From Lobosporangium transversale (lineage: Eukaryota > Mortierellomycota > Mortierellomycetes > Mortierellales > Mortierellaceae): a DNA stretch of 64,000 bases. A program made the translations under genes and the position numbers. Of this stretch, positions 49,835-64,000 are shown piece by piece. Numbering within the stretch: the first letter of the stretch is position 1; the number at the start of each line of letters is the position of its first letter. The stretch is taken from contig NW_019029027.1 of NCBI RefSeq assembly GCF_002105155.1, positions 186,001-250,000 of the forward strand. The letters run 5' to 3'. The notes below the pieces were generated by a model. That model saw only the letters and a list, made by a program, of their open reading frames with translations, made no database searches and was not told the origin of the DNA.

Positions 49835-52215
49835 ATGACATCTGTCCAAAGCGATATCAAGTACTCTCGAACAGGGGCTCCTATCCCGCCCCTCACTAAT
49901 CCTGAGCAGGGCCTTGTGGAGAACAATGGAGCCGAGGCTATCCCTGGCGATGTCAATATGTCCCCTCTGCAAGCAGCACATGCGGCACAACAACAAAGCC
50001 AACAAAAGCCTCAGCCGTTCCCTGCGCCTTCCTTCCTTCAACGAGCCTATCTCAAGGGAGTCCTCTACAAGCCGCAGGATATTGTGTTTCTCGTGTGTCT
50101 CATCACTTCAGCGCTCTGGGCTATAATCCGACTTCATTGCATCGAACTGCCCTTTTTGGTCATCACGCGGTTCAAGTACCCAACCAAACAATATCCCCTC
50201 GGCTGGACATGGTGGTGGACCGTTGTTATGGCTCTCTTGCGTTCAGTGGGGCCACAGCTACAGACCATTGGGCAATTACGCTTCACGGGCTTGTTTGTGG
50301 AAGGATTTATACCAATTCAAGCAGCGTTGGTTCGAAACGTGAGAATAGATAAAAACATCCAATTTAAGGTGAAGTTGGATGTACTCCTGAGACCCGAGCG
50401 CGCTAGCTTGGCACAACTTCGCAAGCAACTGAAGGATCGGGGGCATTCAGACGATGTGATGAATCCAAGTCAGGGGTATCTTGAGTCTATGCATTTACCC
50501 ATGCTTAGCCCCTATCGCTTGCCAAACATGCCTGAAGAAGTTGGCCAGCTAGACAATATTGAAGAAGGCACCTATACTCTAAGAGGCGAATGGATCGAGG
50601 CTTTACCGATCAAGGGCGATAAACGACCTAAAAGTTCAACTGTAATACTTTATTTCCATGGTGGGGGCTACGCCTTCTTATCACCAGCCTCACATCGTGA
50701 CTTCTTGTGTCGATTGGCAAAGGACATTGGGCCTGGTACAAGAGTCTTCTCGGTGGACTATCGTATGGGCCCTGAGCATCCCTTTCCAGCCGCCATCCAC
50801 GATGCATTTGCGGCTTACTTGTATCTAGTGGAGCCTGGCCATGAGGCTTTAATCCTCGATGGTGACAAGGAAGCAAGGCCATTTATGGATCATGTGCCCG
50901 TGGACCCAAGAGATATTGTCGTGGCAGGTGATTCCGCAGGCGGCAACCTTACGGCAGCATTCATGTTGTATTTAGCTAAATATGTTCAACCATGCACCTC
51001 TCCCAAATATGTGATGCCGCACGCAAGCATTCTGATCTCGGTGAGTAGAAATACATGTTTTAAGAAGTGACTATGAGGTCCCTGATGTCTGTAGTTGTTT
51101 CCTGATAAAGTCCTTTCCGACAACTCAATGACTTTAGGGATGGACTGATCCTACATCATCGCTGCCAGCAGCAAATAACAATGACTGGTACTGCTACTGT
51201 CCCGGACCCATCGGCTCCATCCCTTTTAACAAGGAAGCTTATTTTTCACATAACAAGGTAGGTTTCTGGCTACTTTCTCCATAAACATATAATGTATAAA
51301 TTTTGTACATATTTACCGGCTATCTTGGACGGAGACTGAGGGCTAAAAGGCTATTCTGTTCTTAATGTTCCTTTTCTTTTCTTTTCATTTTGTGGCGGAA
51401 AAAGATGAATTACGCTTGCAATTATATCTGTGGTGATCCCGAGACCTGCCCAAACCCACGAAACGCGCTTGGAAAAGCACGAAAATGGGAGTGGTACTCT
51501 CATTTAGCTCAACATCCTCTGGTTTCCCCAGTCCATCGAGCCGATCTCTCTGGATTAACAAATACTCTTCTGGTAAGTATAAATACATCAGTGTTGAGCT
51601 ATCTACTACAATAGTGGCCTGCTGAACCTTCCTTTTTTTTTTTTTTTTTTTTTTTTTTTCTTTTTCTTTTTCTTTTTTTTTTTCTTTTTCTTTATCTTTA
51701 TCTGGAACGTCATTCAGCAAACTGCAACGCATGATCGACAGATTGACGACAGTCGCCTGTACGCCCACCGTCTCGGTTTGGAAAACCCAGATAAATTAGT
51801 GCGTATTGAGGTGTATAAAAACATGGTTCATGTCCATCACGTCTTCTCAGTGCTAGAGTTTGCAGCTGTGGCTAGGAGGAATATTGCCCGATTCATTGAC
51901 CGATCAAGACACTACCGTGATTTTGAAGAAGGAAATGAAGAGAGTAAAGGTAACAGAGCGCAAGAAACAGAAACCGGGGGTAGCAATGACAATAGCAATA
52001 GTATCAATGACAGCAAGAATGCTCAGCGTGCTATTGCGCTTCAAAAGGTGGAGCGCAAATACGTGAGCTTAGGTATGGTCAATCATAAATCAACAGTTGA
52101 CGGTGTTGAGTGGGTTGCATTAGATTATCCTAACAAGGAGGTGGCCAAGGACGAAGGATGGCCTATGAGTGTCTTGACCAAGAGCTGGCCACCGAACGAC
52201 ACGCATGAGGAGTGA
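49835..52215 (+). CDS. Membrane-anchored alpha/beta hydrolase, hormone-sensitive-lipase type
   Basis: Four exons (49835-51040, 51138-51257, 51405-51572, 51718-52215) give 663 residues. A Pro/Gln-rich cytosolic N-terminus is followed by one or two membrane helices (about residues 83-125). The catalytic domain has the oxyanion motif HGGG (H275) and the nucleophile elbow GDSAGG (S367). A late acidic residue in THDRQIDDSRLYA and a His in VHVHHVF complete a plausible triad. This is the alpha/beta-hydrolase_3 family, which includes arylacetamide and steryl-acetate deacetylases and HSL. A lipid-ester substrate at the ER membrane is likely but not proven. A Cys-rich insert (NYACNYICGDPETCPNP) and an acidic, Asn/Ser-rich loop interrupt the C-terminal half. 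The last intron ends in a long pyrimidine tract. Confidence 0.88.
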
Positions 52216-52695
52216 ATAAAAACCTTAAAAACCTCCCCTTTACAGACCGGTCTGTGATAAATGGAACTGGGTTATGGCCAGCGCCGCCTGGACTTTAGGA
52301 GAACAAAATACATATATAGTTGCCAAATAAAATTCTTATTTAGACATACCAGAGCTGCGTATGTTGAATATAACAAGGTCGTTTTGCAGATTTTTGTGCA
52401 AGCAGCCGTAACATCCGACCATAGCATTAATTTGATTACGAGATTGAGTGATGCCATGGCTGTCCTCGTGAGGCCCAGCATTTCTTCAAGCACCGCATAT
52501 AATAATCGTCAGCACCAACGAATTCAAAACTTCATCGATATGGCCTCATTGTCGTCTAGATATAGTTAATCCTACTACATGTACGGAGCACTCCACATGT
52601 CCCAGTTTTTCTAACAGCCTCACGTGTGCGTAGTCGCATCGAAGGTGTGGGTGTGTTATAAATTTACTAAATCAACCAAAAGACAGTGCTGCGTA

Positions 52696-52727
<32 letters not shown>

Positions 52728-52806
52728 GACAACACATGAGAAGTTCCGTCTAAAAGATGTATACTTTATTTTTATAAACATGATAAATTATTCAAAATTG
52801 ACTCTT
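52216..52806. other. Spacer between convergent hydrolase and TyrRS genes
   Basis: It holds the 3' regions of two convergent genes and a T-run at about 52699-52727. A 102-codon frame at 52261-52569 (+) lies right behind the hydrolase stop. It has no recognisable domain and is not called. Confidence 0.45.
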
Positions 52807-55235
<2,429 letters not shown>

Positions 55236-55749
55236 GACCTGCACTGATCTTTAAGGAAGGAGCGAATAGCAAACATGTTCGGAGAGTTTTGGTGGCTGGT
55301 CTAATACGCCACTAAAATGTGAAATCACGAGATCTTCAAAATATCAAATGAAATTGTTGCATTACTTAGACAATTGCAAAAGAGAAAAATCCTCAGGAAC
55401 AGGGTTTGAACGTCATTCATTGCCAATTCAACATCAAAGCATGGGGAAATAAGATTTGACGTTTAATCCATAATGATGAATAGCATGTATGATTTCGTTC
55501 AGCCTAGACTGCAGCGTCGTGATCCAATTCAATCCGACCATTTTTATTCCTCAAGATTCCATATTTTAAGATTGATATTCGTTCACTAGTCCCTTCTTTG
55601 CTCCTGTTATATTAAATAGTGCCTTATGGAGTTCCCAAGAGCTGCTCAAAGACATATAAGGCCCTCCATCGTCCCTTCCGCTAGTCTCGATCAGGAACTG
55701 AGGCTTGTTGGAGAGTATAATCTGAAATAGGTATGAGATTTGGCGCATT
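55236..55749. other. Spacer between TyrRS start and RPS9 pseudogene
   Basis: The TyrRS promoter side of a divergent interval. There is no homopolymer and no supportable gene. A 60-codon minus-strand frame at 55748-55566 has no family match that I recognise. Confidence 0.45.
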
Positions 55750-56153
55750 GACTATACTCTGTCCAGTATCCGTCGTGCTCGTGAGCTGTTGCCATTGATG
55801 GACAAGGGCCCTCGTCGTTCCTCCGGGGGCAACGTCTTGATGTCCATTGATGTGTTAGATTACTCCTTGGCCTTGAAGATTGAGGACTTCTTGGAGCGTC
55901 ATCTCCAGACCCAGGTCTTCAAGCTCGATTTTGCCAAATCCATCCATCACGCCTGTGTCTTGATCCGTCAGCGCCACATCCGTGTCGTAAGCAGGTCACC
56001 GACATCTCCTTCATCATCTGCCTTGAATCTTAGAAGCACATTGACTTTTCTTTGACCTCCTCATTTGGTGGTGGACATGCTGACCATGTCAAGAGAAAGC
56101 GTGCTGCTGTTACCGCAAGCAGGAGTGATGATGTTGAGGAGAAGGACGAGTAA
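55750..56153 (+). pseudogene. RPS9: Decayed RPS9 (ribosomal protein uS4) copy, 5' truncated
   Basis: The translation matches the C-terminal two thirds of eukaryotic ribosomal protein S9 (small-subunit uS4): [14 protein letters not shown], then [20 protein letters not shown], then [18 protein letters not shown], and after a frame change [13 protein letters not shown]. Lesions include a missing segment near 55845-55860 where the Arg-rich loop should be, a one-base deletion near 55986 in the codon after RHIRV, and an in-frame TAG at 56031-56033. The frame closes at TAA 56151-56153 after an acidic tail. No intron interrupts the match and the 5' third is missing, which suggests a retrocopy. However, no poly(A) tail or target duplication is obvious. 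The functional gene must lie elsewhere. Confidence 0.88.
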
Positions 56154-56560
56154 AATATTTCTAATATCTAGTATATAGTCTTTCGAGTAATTTTTCCGAC
56201 ATTCAAATAAAAGTGAATATGAAAGAGAAAAGTCGAAAGAATGAGGGGTTTTTACAAAGGTAAGACAATGAGACGTTAAGGAAAAATCAGGTCAAGGTTT
56301 GTACTTTTTTTTTTTTTTTTTTTTTTTTGGACGCGTCTCGCGTTTTGCGGTCACAATACCTCTTTTTTTGGGGGCTACTTTGCCTCATCTGATCGGTAAC
56401 TTGCTCATTATTCTCCATTCCCTATTTTACTTCCTCTTTTATTCTTTCTTATCTCTCTTCCCCCCAATATAGCGCTTATTCACTCTTTATACTCTATCAA
56501 GTAGTGAGCTTAACAACAATAAAGCAACGGTTTACAACAGATTAGGGACATAAAATTCGA
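56154..56560. promoter_or_regulatory. Promoter region of the PP2C gene
   Basis: This 407-bp interval has a T-run at 56307-56328 and a pyrimidine-rich block (about 56405-56465) typical of promoters in this window. No gene is seen. Confidence 0.4.
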
Positions 56561-59162
56561 ATGATCAACTCTGTTGCATGGACCATGGCCCGTCGGTCTG
56601 TCTCATCTCCACGGCTATTCTACACCTATTCCGCTTCCTCGGCTTTTCCAGAAATCCGCCCCCGTAGCAGCCTTATCGCCTCGTCAGAAGTAGCTTCTAC
56701 AGCTCCAATTCGTGTTAATACGCCAAACTGCCGTCAAACCCCTTCAATACCACCATCACGCTCGTGCTCGCGCTCTCTCAAGTCATCCTCAGGCTTAACT
56801 GCAAAGGTGTGCTTCAGCCCTAGACCCATACCAATCCTCCAGCAACAGCAACGACAGCAGCACACTTTATTTTCTATGCTTCCAACCGAGGTAATTGCTC
56901 CATTATCTAACCCCTTAGCAAATTAGTACCATTGGAAATAAAAGAAATGAGGAAAAAGCTCTCAATCATTGAGTTCAATAGTAACAACATAAAGTTATAA
57001 CTTTCATCCAATATTTCCAGCAAAGACCAAATATCTCGACAGTTTTCTCACGGCCCCTACTGCGCTTACAACAGCAACAACCAATCATGCAACATCATCG
57101 ACATTTCTGTGTGACACACCCTCATTCCAATCCTCTGTATCTCATAAATATTACGGCTGCAACAACAGGTTCAAGCTTAAAAGTCTTGATCCCATCCCCC
57201 CCACCTTTTCATCTCGCTTCATCATCATTACTGCCCGCACCATTGTATCCATCATACAGCCAGGGAAGTCGTCCGCAAATCCGAGCTTTCAGCATGAGTC
57301 CAAAGCATGGATATGCGCAACCATACTTCGCGATGCAGAACTCACAAGGCGATACATTAAGGATTCATCTTACTAAATCTCGCGATTTTGTCGGTATCCG
57401 GTCCACACGTTGCCAACGAAAACATAATCAGGACAGATACAAGGTTCTGGTCCTTAATCCACCAACATATCCTTCTGATCTATCGCCAGAAAGTAAGAAT
57501 GGTCCAGCTACTAGCCAAACCAATGAGAACAATCTTAGCAACAGCAACAGCAACGGCACTAATAATAAAGTCGATACGGCTACGGACTCCAACAGCAGCA
57601 ATCATCATCATACTACGCTTAGGAGTACAGGAGGAACACAAATGGATGCAGATCACAAAACACTTTTTTACTTTTCAATCTTTGATGGCCACGGTGGATC
57701 ACACACAGCTGATTACTTGATGGCTCATCTGGATGAATATATTGAACAGGCTAAACCAGATATGGTCCCTCAGGTCATTCGAGATCTGCGTAAACTAGGG
57801 GGATACTTTCGGTCGTTTCGACCCCATTTCCTCGAACCATTCTTACCACCAGATTTTGAAGAAAAATACGGGGCAAGAGGAAAGGGTGCTGGAGAATCTG
57901 CTGCAGCCGAACTGGCTAGACAACAAAGGAAAGTTCATGTGAAGGGTAAGGGCGGTCAAGTCAAGTCGATGGTGTTCATTCCACACCCAAACGCCACAGA
58001 AGAAGAGCAAAAAGAAGAATTGGAAAGCTTGGAAAACCAGGCTATACCAACAATTTCAGCATCGGCAGCAGGGGTCGAAAGAGAAGGGGAAAGTGCAGAT
58101 CAAGATAAAAGCATAGTGGACGAGATTCAAGGGAAAGAACTGCAACGTGATTATGATGACTATGATGATCCGCTTGAGGTAACTAGGCGGAGAAACCTAA
58201 ATCGAACTTCACCCCTTCCGGGAGGAACATCCTCTTACTCTGGGTCAGATCCTTCAGAGTATGAGCAACTCATTATACGTCAGCGTGGTAGCCAAAAAGA
58301 TGATGGTGTATCAGTAAAGCCCAAGGCGCCTGCTATACCTATTCCTACAACCATGACTTTGGAACAGCGCCTGTGCCTGTCCTTTTTACAATGCGATACT
58401 GAGCTCATCCGTGACAAGTATGGAGATGGTTCGACAGCCTCTGTAGTGATTGTGCAGTCCAAAGGTGCATTCTGGGAGGCCAAGGATGACTTGGATTTGA
58501 TTCTAGCTCATGTGGGCGATACACGAGTCTTACTCTGCGAAGCGCCTCGTGGAGAGAGTATCCAGTTAACAACGGATCATCATCCAGATGCTGTAATGGA
58601 AGTTGGTAATGTTCAAGGAAACAAACAATCAAACAAAAACAAAATCGAAACAAAAAAAAAAAAAAAAAGTGCCTATTAAGTGATAATGAGATTGACCTCA
58701 CACGATTTTTTTATTTTTTGTGCTTCAACAGAACGTATCCGCAAGATGGCTGCCTATGTCAGTGCAGATTCGTTTGGTGAAAATATGTTTCTGGGCCAAT
58801 TGGCCAATACACGTGCTTTGGGCGATATTGCCATGAAACCCTTCGGAGTCTCTGCAGAGCCCGAGCTAATCCGTCGAACCGTCAAGGCCAATGAAGCTGC
58901 CTTCTTAGTCCTCATCTCTGACGGAATTTCTAGCGTCATGAGTAATCAAGAAGTAGTCGACTGTGTCAAGCTTGAAAGCAACCCTACACAGGCAGCAGCT
59001 AATGTGTTAAACTTGGCTGAGCAATTAGGGGCAGAAGATAACTGTACAGTCATGGTCGTCAAGTTACCAGCTTGGGGCACTAAAATGCCTGATCTTTCCA
59101 AAGAGTTGAGGGAGTATCGATGGCAAAGTGAGGCGCAACAATCAAGAGCAAGGAGGCGCTAG
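56561..59162 (+). CDS. PP2C-family protein phosphatase with mitochondrial-type leader
   Basis: This is a metal-dependent Ser/Thr phosphatase. Three exons (56561-56890, 57021-58605, 58732-59162) give 781 residues. Residues 1-220 are Arg/Ser/Pro/Gln-rich with almost no acids, starting SVAWTMARRSVSS, which suggests mitochondrial import. PP2C motifs follow in order: VGIRSTRCQRKHNQDRYKV, FSIFDGHGGSHTADYL, GDGSTASVVIV, LILAHVGDTRVLL, LGQLANTRALGDIAMKP, FLVLISDGIS and GAEDNCTVMVV. The metal-binding Asp residues are present. A charged insert of more than 150 residues (about 57890-58340) splits the catalytic domain, and an Asn/Ser-rich insert (57490-57640) precedes DGHGG. Yeast Ptc6 is a mitochondrial PP2C of the same broad type; orthology is not established here. 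Confidence 0.9.
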
Positions 59163-59752
59163 ACCAAAAAAAAAAAAAAAAAAAAAAAAACTTTTTATGT
59201 ATTATAGTGGTAGCATTTCATACATCTCCTCTTGTTGGTAATCAACTTGTGCTATTACCGCGTCTATGCTGAGCATTATCTACTAATCATAGAGAAACAC
59301 CATCTTATGCGAAATAATTAGTCTATAAAGTAGCTAAAATAACACGTCAGATGCGACTTGATGGAGGAAAAAGATCCAAATTTGAAACCCACGCTACTAG
59401 AAGGATGATTATATTAATCTATTTCTTGCCTTACCATATCGATCGACAGAGAGCATTTGTCCGTCATTTATCAGTCTAAATGAATTCCGGGCATGCTTTG
59501 TGGTCAGCAGTTTTGAAATGTCAGTAAGCGACGTGATAAACACGATGTACAAGATCACTATGCATAAAAATGAAAATCTCGATCTGATGCAGACGTGAGC
59601 AATCACGACTGAGATCAAGCAGTGTCAAGTGGGATCCCTCATCTTTCAGGGACCCCATTTCATCCCAGAGGATACATTTTAGACATGAAGTGAACTTTAA
59701 ACCAAAGTGGCAATTGCAATTCCGCTCTGTCTCAACTTCTATCTCTCTTTTA
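59163..59752. other. Spacer between convergent PP2C and NUP133 genes
   Basis: The interval begins with an A-run (about 59166-59190) just past the PP2C stop. No gene or element is seen. It should hold both 3' ends. Confidence 0.45.
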
Positions 59753-62034
59753 TTACAGATCTGCGTCTTTCATCTCCACATCTTGGTTTGCCAAGAATGA
59801 TCCTGCTTCTGCCCTCGATCCCACAGCTTCTTTTTTGACAATGTATTTAACCTGCTCCCACTTTTCCAGCAGCTGGCCATCATGAATACGCCTTTCTAGT
59901 TCTTCATTCTCAAGCTCATAATCACGAATCATAGCCTTATAGTTCCTGTCGATATCGACAGCTATATCATCTTCATTTTCTACAGCCATACCGGCTGAGA
60001 ACCGCTCTTTGAATAGCTCTGCAGGCATCGTGCACTTGGTATCTTGTGGCCTTAGCAAGACTAAATCATCTCTACTACCACTACTTCCTTGTTCCACCAC
60101 TGCATACGCCCGACACATCCAAGAATTCATCAGCTTGTCCCGTGCTTCCTGTTCTGACATGTCCTCAAGTTTCCAATATGAATCTTGTACAGAGCCTGAA
60201 ATAAAGATACGCCGCCAGATGTCCTGCAAAACGTAGGGTCGACGGTTTTCGGGAATATCGGACGAATGAAGACAAATGTTGAGTACAACGTCGCAAATGT
60301 CCAAGTTTTGGATTTCAAACTTCTGTTGCAGCATTAGAATGTCAAGGAGGTCCTCTGAACTGATTGTTTGGCGGTTGAGCAGCGTCCGTATGGCTAGAAG
60401 CGTTGCCTAATCAATTGACAAACAATTTGCATAAGTGTATTTACAAAGTCAACAAGCCATACTAAGGCTAGACCGATGTCCAAATTAACTTGCATGTCTT
60501 TCATACCTTGTACAGAGTCGGCTGTTCTGGCAAAATAGAAGATCCAAAGGTTTTAATAATCGCTTGAGCCCTCTCTTCGATACTCGCCAATGTGCCTACT
60601 TTATGATCCCATTCATCTGCTAATAATGCTTGAACAGTTGCCATCTCGAGTTCCTCATTGTTTCTACTTGCATACTTCATCATTTCATCCGAATTTGCAG
60701 CACCGTTCTCTTGTTGCTCTTGCGTCACGCCAGCCATGAACAGGAGTTTACTCAGACTCAACATTGTCCTTCGGCGATTCACATTACTTTCAAGTACAGC
60801 AGCATCTTGTACACGCTGCGAAGCTCCTATAAATCGTTTGGTCTTGATGTCATGCAGCCAGGCAATCTTGTTGTAGTCACGATTGTCGAAGTAAACTGTG
60901 AGCAAGTCGCTGTATTTCTCGCCCATTTCTAAAAGATCCGATAGTTGATCTATTCCATGTATCCGCAAAAGGTATAGCGTTAGCTCATATACCGCGAATA
61001 AACGTTGTTCCTGATAAAGCGCTTAATAGCTCGTAGATTTGGTAATTGGGTCAATGTAAAACATACCATTATCATAGTACCATTGAAACAAAGCGTTTGC
61101 AAAGTCTTGTTGATATATGTCAATGTAGGCTGCAATTTGGTTCTCATTCCCTATACACAGCTTGACTAGTGTATCAAAATCTTTGTACCGTTGGGCCAAT
61201 TCAATCGCAGTTTGTGTTCTCTTGAGCTCAACCAACGGTGTTAACAGCTCTGACTTTGCTTTATCGTATGCATTCACAGCAGTGACAACAGCAATGTTGT
61301 GAACGCTTGATGATGGTAACCTAATAAGCAGTTAAAATAAAGTAAAATAAATAAGCTGTACCCAAATAGTAAAATTGTCTTGTATAATAAACGATTTAGC
61401 CATGTTACCGCCCCTTACCCTTCTAAGTATTGCAGACGCTCAGAGAATGCCTGCAAGGCCACATCTGCAAGGTCACAAAGTTGATCCAAAAGTTCATCAG
61501 TTGAGGGTGAAGATCTAATAACGTCCAGAGATTTTTTCTTCGTGTCGACATGCTTTTTAAAAGTTGAAAGTGTTTCCATGTATTGTGCTGAAAATGCCAT
61601 AATGATTTTCTCCGCTCCTGTCATTTAAATATGGGTCAAAGTAAATTAAATAAAAATCATATGGAACAGAGAGGAAGATTAATAAGCAATGGATCACTAT
61701 TAATTTTCAATCATCAGATAAATATAAATGATTTTTCACAACCAACGAACCTGTCCAAGGCTCGAAATTACAACTCTTTTGTAGCGCATAGCTTGCCACA
61801 TTCTGCTTTCTATAATTCCAGGCTGAGCGCAGACTGAGAATCATAATTTTGTTGATATTCCGTACGAGCTCTGCTTGTTGGCCGTCAGACAACGACGTGA
61901 GATCAGCAGTGGATCTCTGCAAGTTGGATAGAAACTCAGCCAAGTTGTCGGCCTGCAAACGTAGAAAATTGAAAAATTAAGGGTTAGCGCTCCTCTGAAA
62001 TACATTACCCTCCAAGATACAACAAAAGGATTGT

Positions 62035-62083
<49 letters not shown>

Positions 62084-63989
62084 CGCTGCCGAATGTGTGT
62101 CGTACATGATAGTTCATAAAGAAGGAGATGGGATCTTCAGACAAGTTTGCTCCAAGCCTCTGCAAGCTTTGTGATGCCGCATCATCCATGACTTGCTTCA
62201 GATTTTTCCTGGTGCTCGAATTTCTGTCCTTAGCTATCAATATTAGTTGATACTGGCTCCATAATGCATTTGCGGCTGCCAATTTTTCTGCAGCCCAGCA
62301 GAGCTGGAATCTAGTGTCAATTGTGAGGCGGCTTGCCATTCCAGCAGCTTGGATACTCTCAATGATGCTCGTGATCCTCGTGTAACGTTCCCAAAGCTTT
62401 CCAGTCAAGTCCTTGCCCGAACTTAGCAATGCTGCATAGGACTTCATGATCTCAGTGCTAACATTCAACGAGGCCTGGTTAAGATCACCGCCGTCGTAGT
62501 GTGTTAGATCAAATGAGATAGGGTTGTTCTTTTTGCGGCCAAAAAAGACTGCCTGTTCCAGCTTAGCTTGTAATTGCTCCGTCAGCAGCTCCTTGGGTGA
62601 TCTGGGTTCGTCTCCTAAAGTTGAAGATGGTAAGCTAGAGCTTTTGCTGTTGTCTATTTGGATGTTGATCCCTAATCGGCCACTAGCCTTGCATATAATT
62701 GTAAGCTCACTACTATCTTCCATCTCTAAACCGCGCTGCTTCCAATCCTCTGATCCAAACCCGATAATCCTGTCTGTCTTCAGAGGAACCAAGTCCTCGA
62801 GGTCCATCTTAGGTGATGTCGAGCTGATGATTACTGCTTTGGGCATGACAATGAAAACACCTGGGCCACCCTTTGGTACAACTAGTCTTGGCGATGCCAG
62901 CGGACGTAGATCCTCTTCCTTTAGGGCCGAAGCGGTATAGGGATATTTCTGCGTATTAGTCACTGAATTTGCTTCACGTGGGAGAAATGGTATGCTATGG
63001 GATACAGTATAGGAAAATACTGTTTTTTTTTGCATTCAACTTACCATTGTGCTGTGGATATATTTCACGCTTTCAATATCAATGCTTGGACTAAACTGTG
63101 ACGAAAGTGTAAACAGCGCACAAGACAGTGGTGTCGTTGGATATTTCTCGGCAGTGTCAAAAAAAGTTACTAGCAACAATAGTTTGCCGTTTTTAATATA
63201 CTCAATATCCAAAAGACGAACGTCGGGATCGCTGCCAAGAGGAAGTGTAGCAGAGTAATCACGCAAAATCCGTTCTGTAACCTTTTCCTTTAGCGGAATT
63301 TCAGGCTCCTGGGCGTATTCGCCAGACCTGTGAAGGCACCATCTATGAAGGGTTCTCTGTGTCAAAACGTATAAATTCCATCGCCCAAGCTGATCCTGGA
63401 TTTTGGGGCCAGAGGTTAAGGATTTAACTTTTTGAGATATATCAGGTCCTTGTGTCTTGCCAATAATGCTATAGAACGATGCCATTGCCCCTCCTGATTT
63501 CCCATGCAATTGGGTCGATGTGAGGGTAATGGATCCGAGCTGCTTTTTGATCGCCATCTGGTAAATGCACGCGTATCTTGAGCCAAAATAATATCCCATG
63601 GGCTATTTATTGACATTTCATATGAATGAAATGGATTGTAAGTCCAGGGTCATACGCTAATGCGGCACATATAATATGAAAGATAGTGGCTAGTGAGTGA
63701 CATCCTATGAGGAAAAACTTACCCCAGCACATTCAACATAAGTAATGCAGTCATTTTGGGCTAAGTTAATTTTCGTATCCACATGCTCATCGACATTCGA
63801 GAGGCTGAGATCAATATTATTCCAGTACCAACAGGTTCCGTCGGGAGAACATGCGAGTACACCAGAATTCTGATTATCTGATTTGGTTATGGTGACCACT
63901 GGCAAAAGAACCGAGGCTTCTGCTGATGTATAGCTGTTTGGTGGCATTGGAAGGCTGATACACATTGGAGGAGATCGGTACGTAACATC
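59753..63989 (-). CDS. NUP133: Nucleoporin NUP133, 5' end beyond window
   Basis: This is a scaffold nucleoporin of the Y-complex (Nup84/Nup107-160) of the nuclear pore. Eight exons keep frame: 63989-63723, 63602-63045, 62948-62106, 61952-61751, 61617-61419, 61320-61067, 61021-60507 and 60406-59753, giving 1163 residues plus stop. The first coding exons lie past 64000. The visible N-terminal part is beta-propeller-like (VLACSPDGTCWYWNN, GYYFGSRYACIYQM, GRWNLYVLTQRTLHRWCL). The rest is the long helical Nup133/Nup155 C-terminal stack, including KSELLTPLVELKRTQTAIEL, LLEMGEKYSDLLTVYFDNRDY and LQDIWRRIFIS. The intron at 61953-62105 contains T21 followed by A29. The 61750 donor (GTTCGT) and a 45-bp intron at 61022-61066 are the weakest splice calls. 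It ends in an acidic tail. Confidence 0.87.
62034..62083. repeat. T21-A29 perfect palindromic homopolymer in a NUP133 intron
   Basis: Twenty-one T are followed directly by twenty-nine A, so the transcript could fold back on itself inside the intron at 61953-62105. Similar T-to-A junctions occur at 30516-30554 and 29591-29627. Confidence 0.85.
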
Positions 63990-64000
63990 CTAATTATAGA

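Noticed and set aside
52261-52569. A 102-codon plus-strand frame after the hydrolase stop
   Set aside because: No family resemblance or splice support, and it lies where the 3' untranslated region is expected.

Overview
The window is nuclear DNA from a filamentous fungus. The evidence is short GT-AG introns in almost every gene, plus families confined to or typical of fungi: AUR1 inositol-phosphorylceramide synthase, a Con7-type zinc-finger factor, a Zn2Cys6 factor with a fungal-specific middle domain, and a VNX1-type antiporter. Dense introns, Gln/Asn/His/Ser-rich proteins and very many long A/T homopolymer runs suggest an early-diverging lineage such as Mucoromycota or Mortierellomycotina. 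That placement is inference. No tRNA, rRNA or CRISPR array was seen. Exon joins were assembled by hand from splice signals and reading phase; the joins listed keep frame throughout.

Layout. 1-3593 is gene-free and rich in homopolymers. 3594-7318 (-) is a VNX1-like cation/H+ antiporter, divergent from the molybdenum-cofactor gene MOCS1A (8242-10078, +). 11071-18081 is a complete 7.0-kb DNA transposon with 1537-bp terminal inverted repeats, a DDE transposase and a second, unrecognised spliced gene. AUR1 (19172-21104, +) follows. Next is a remarkable gene (21513-24956, +) that joins a PARP-type ADP-ribosyltransferase domain, a RING-H2 finger and a Deltex C-terminal domain in one 1111-residue protein. 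A coiled-coil gene of unknown role (25112-26267, -) and a secreted aspartic protease (26432-28162, +) share a 164-bp promoter.

After a 6-kb gene-poor stretch come a Con7-like factor whose start codon appears to be split by an intron (34211-36457, +), an R3H-SUZ RNA-binding protein with 32 consecutive Gln (38526-41474, +), and a Zn2Cys6 factor whose zinc cluster crosses two microexons (41724-46169, -). The right part holds a Get5-like ubiquitin-fold protein (48214-49213, -), a hormone-sensitive-lipase-type hydrolase (49835-52215, +), mitochondrial tyrosyl-tRNA synthetase (52807-55235, -), a decayed RPS9 pseudogene (55750-56153), a PP2C phosphatase with a mitochondrial-type leader (56561-59162, +), and the 3' part of NUP133 (59753-63989, -), which runs off the window.

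Most genes are unrelated housekeeping loci, not a cluster. The strongest novelty candidates are the PARP-RING-Deltex fusion, a writer of ADP-ribose joined to an E3 module that in animals acts on ADP-ribose and ubiquitin, and the transposon with giant inverted repeats and an extra gene.
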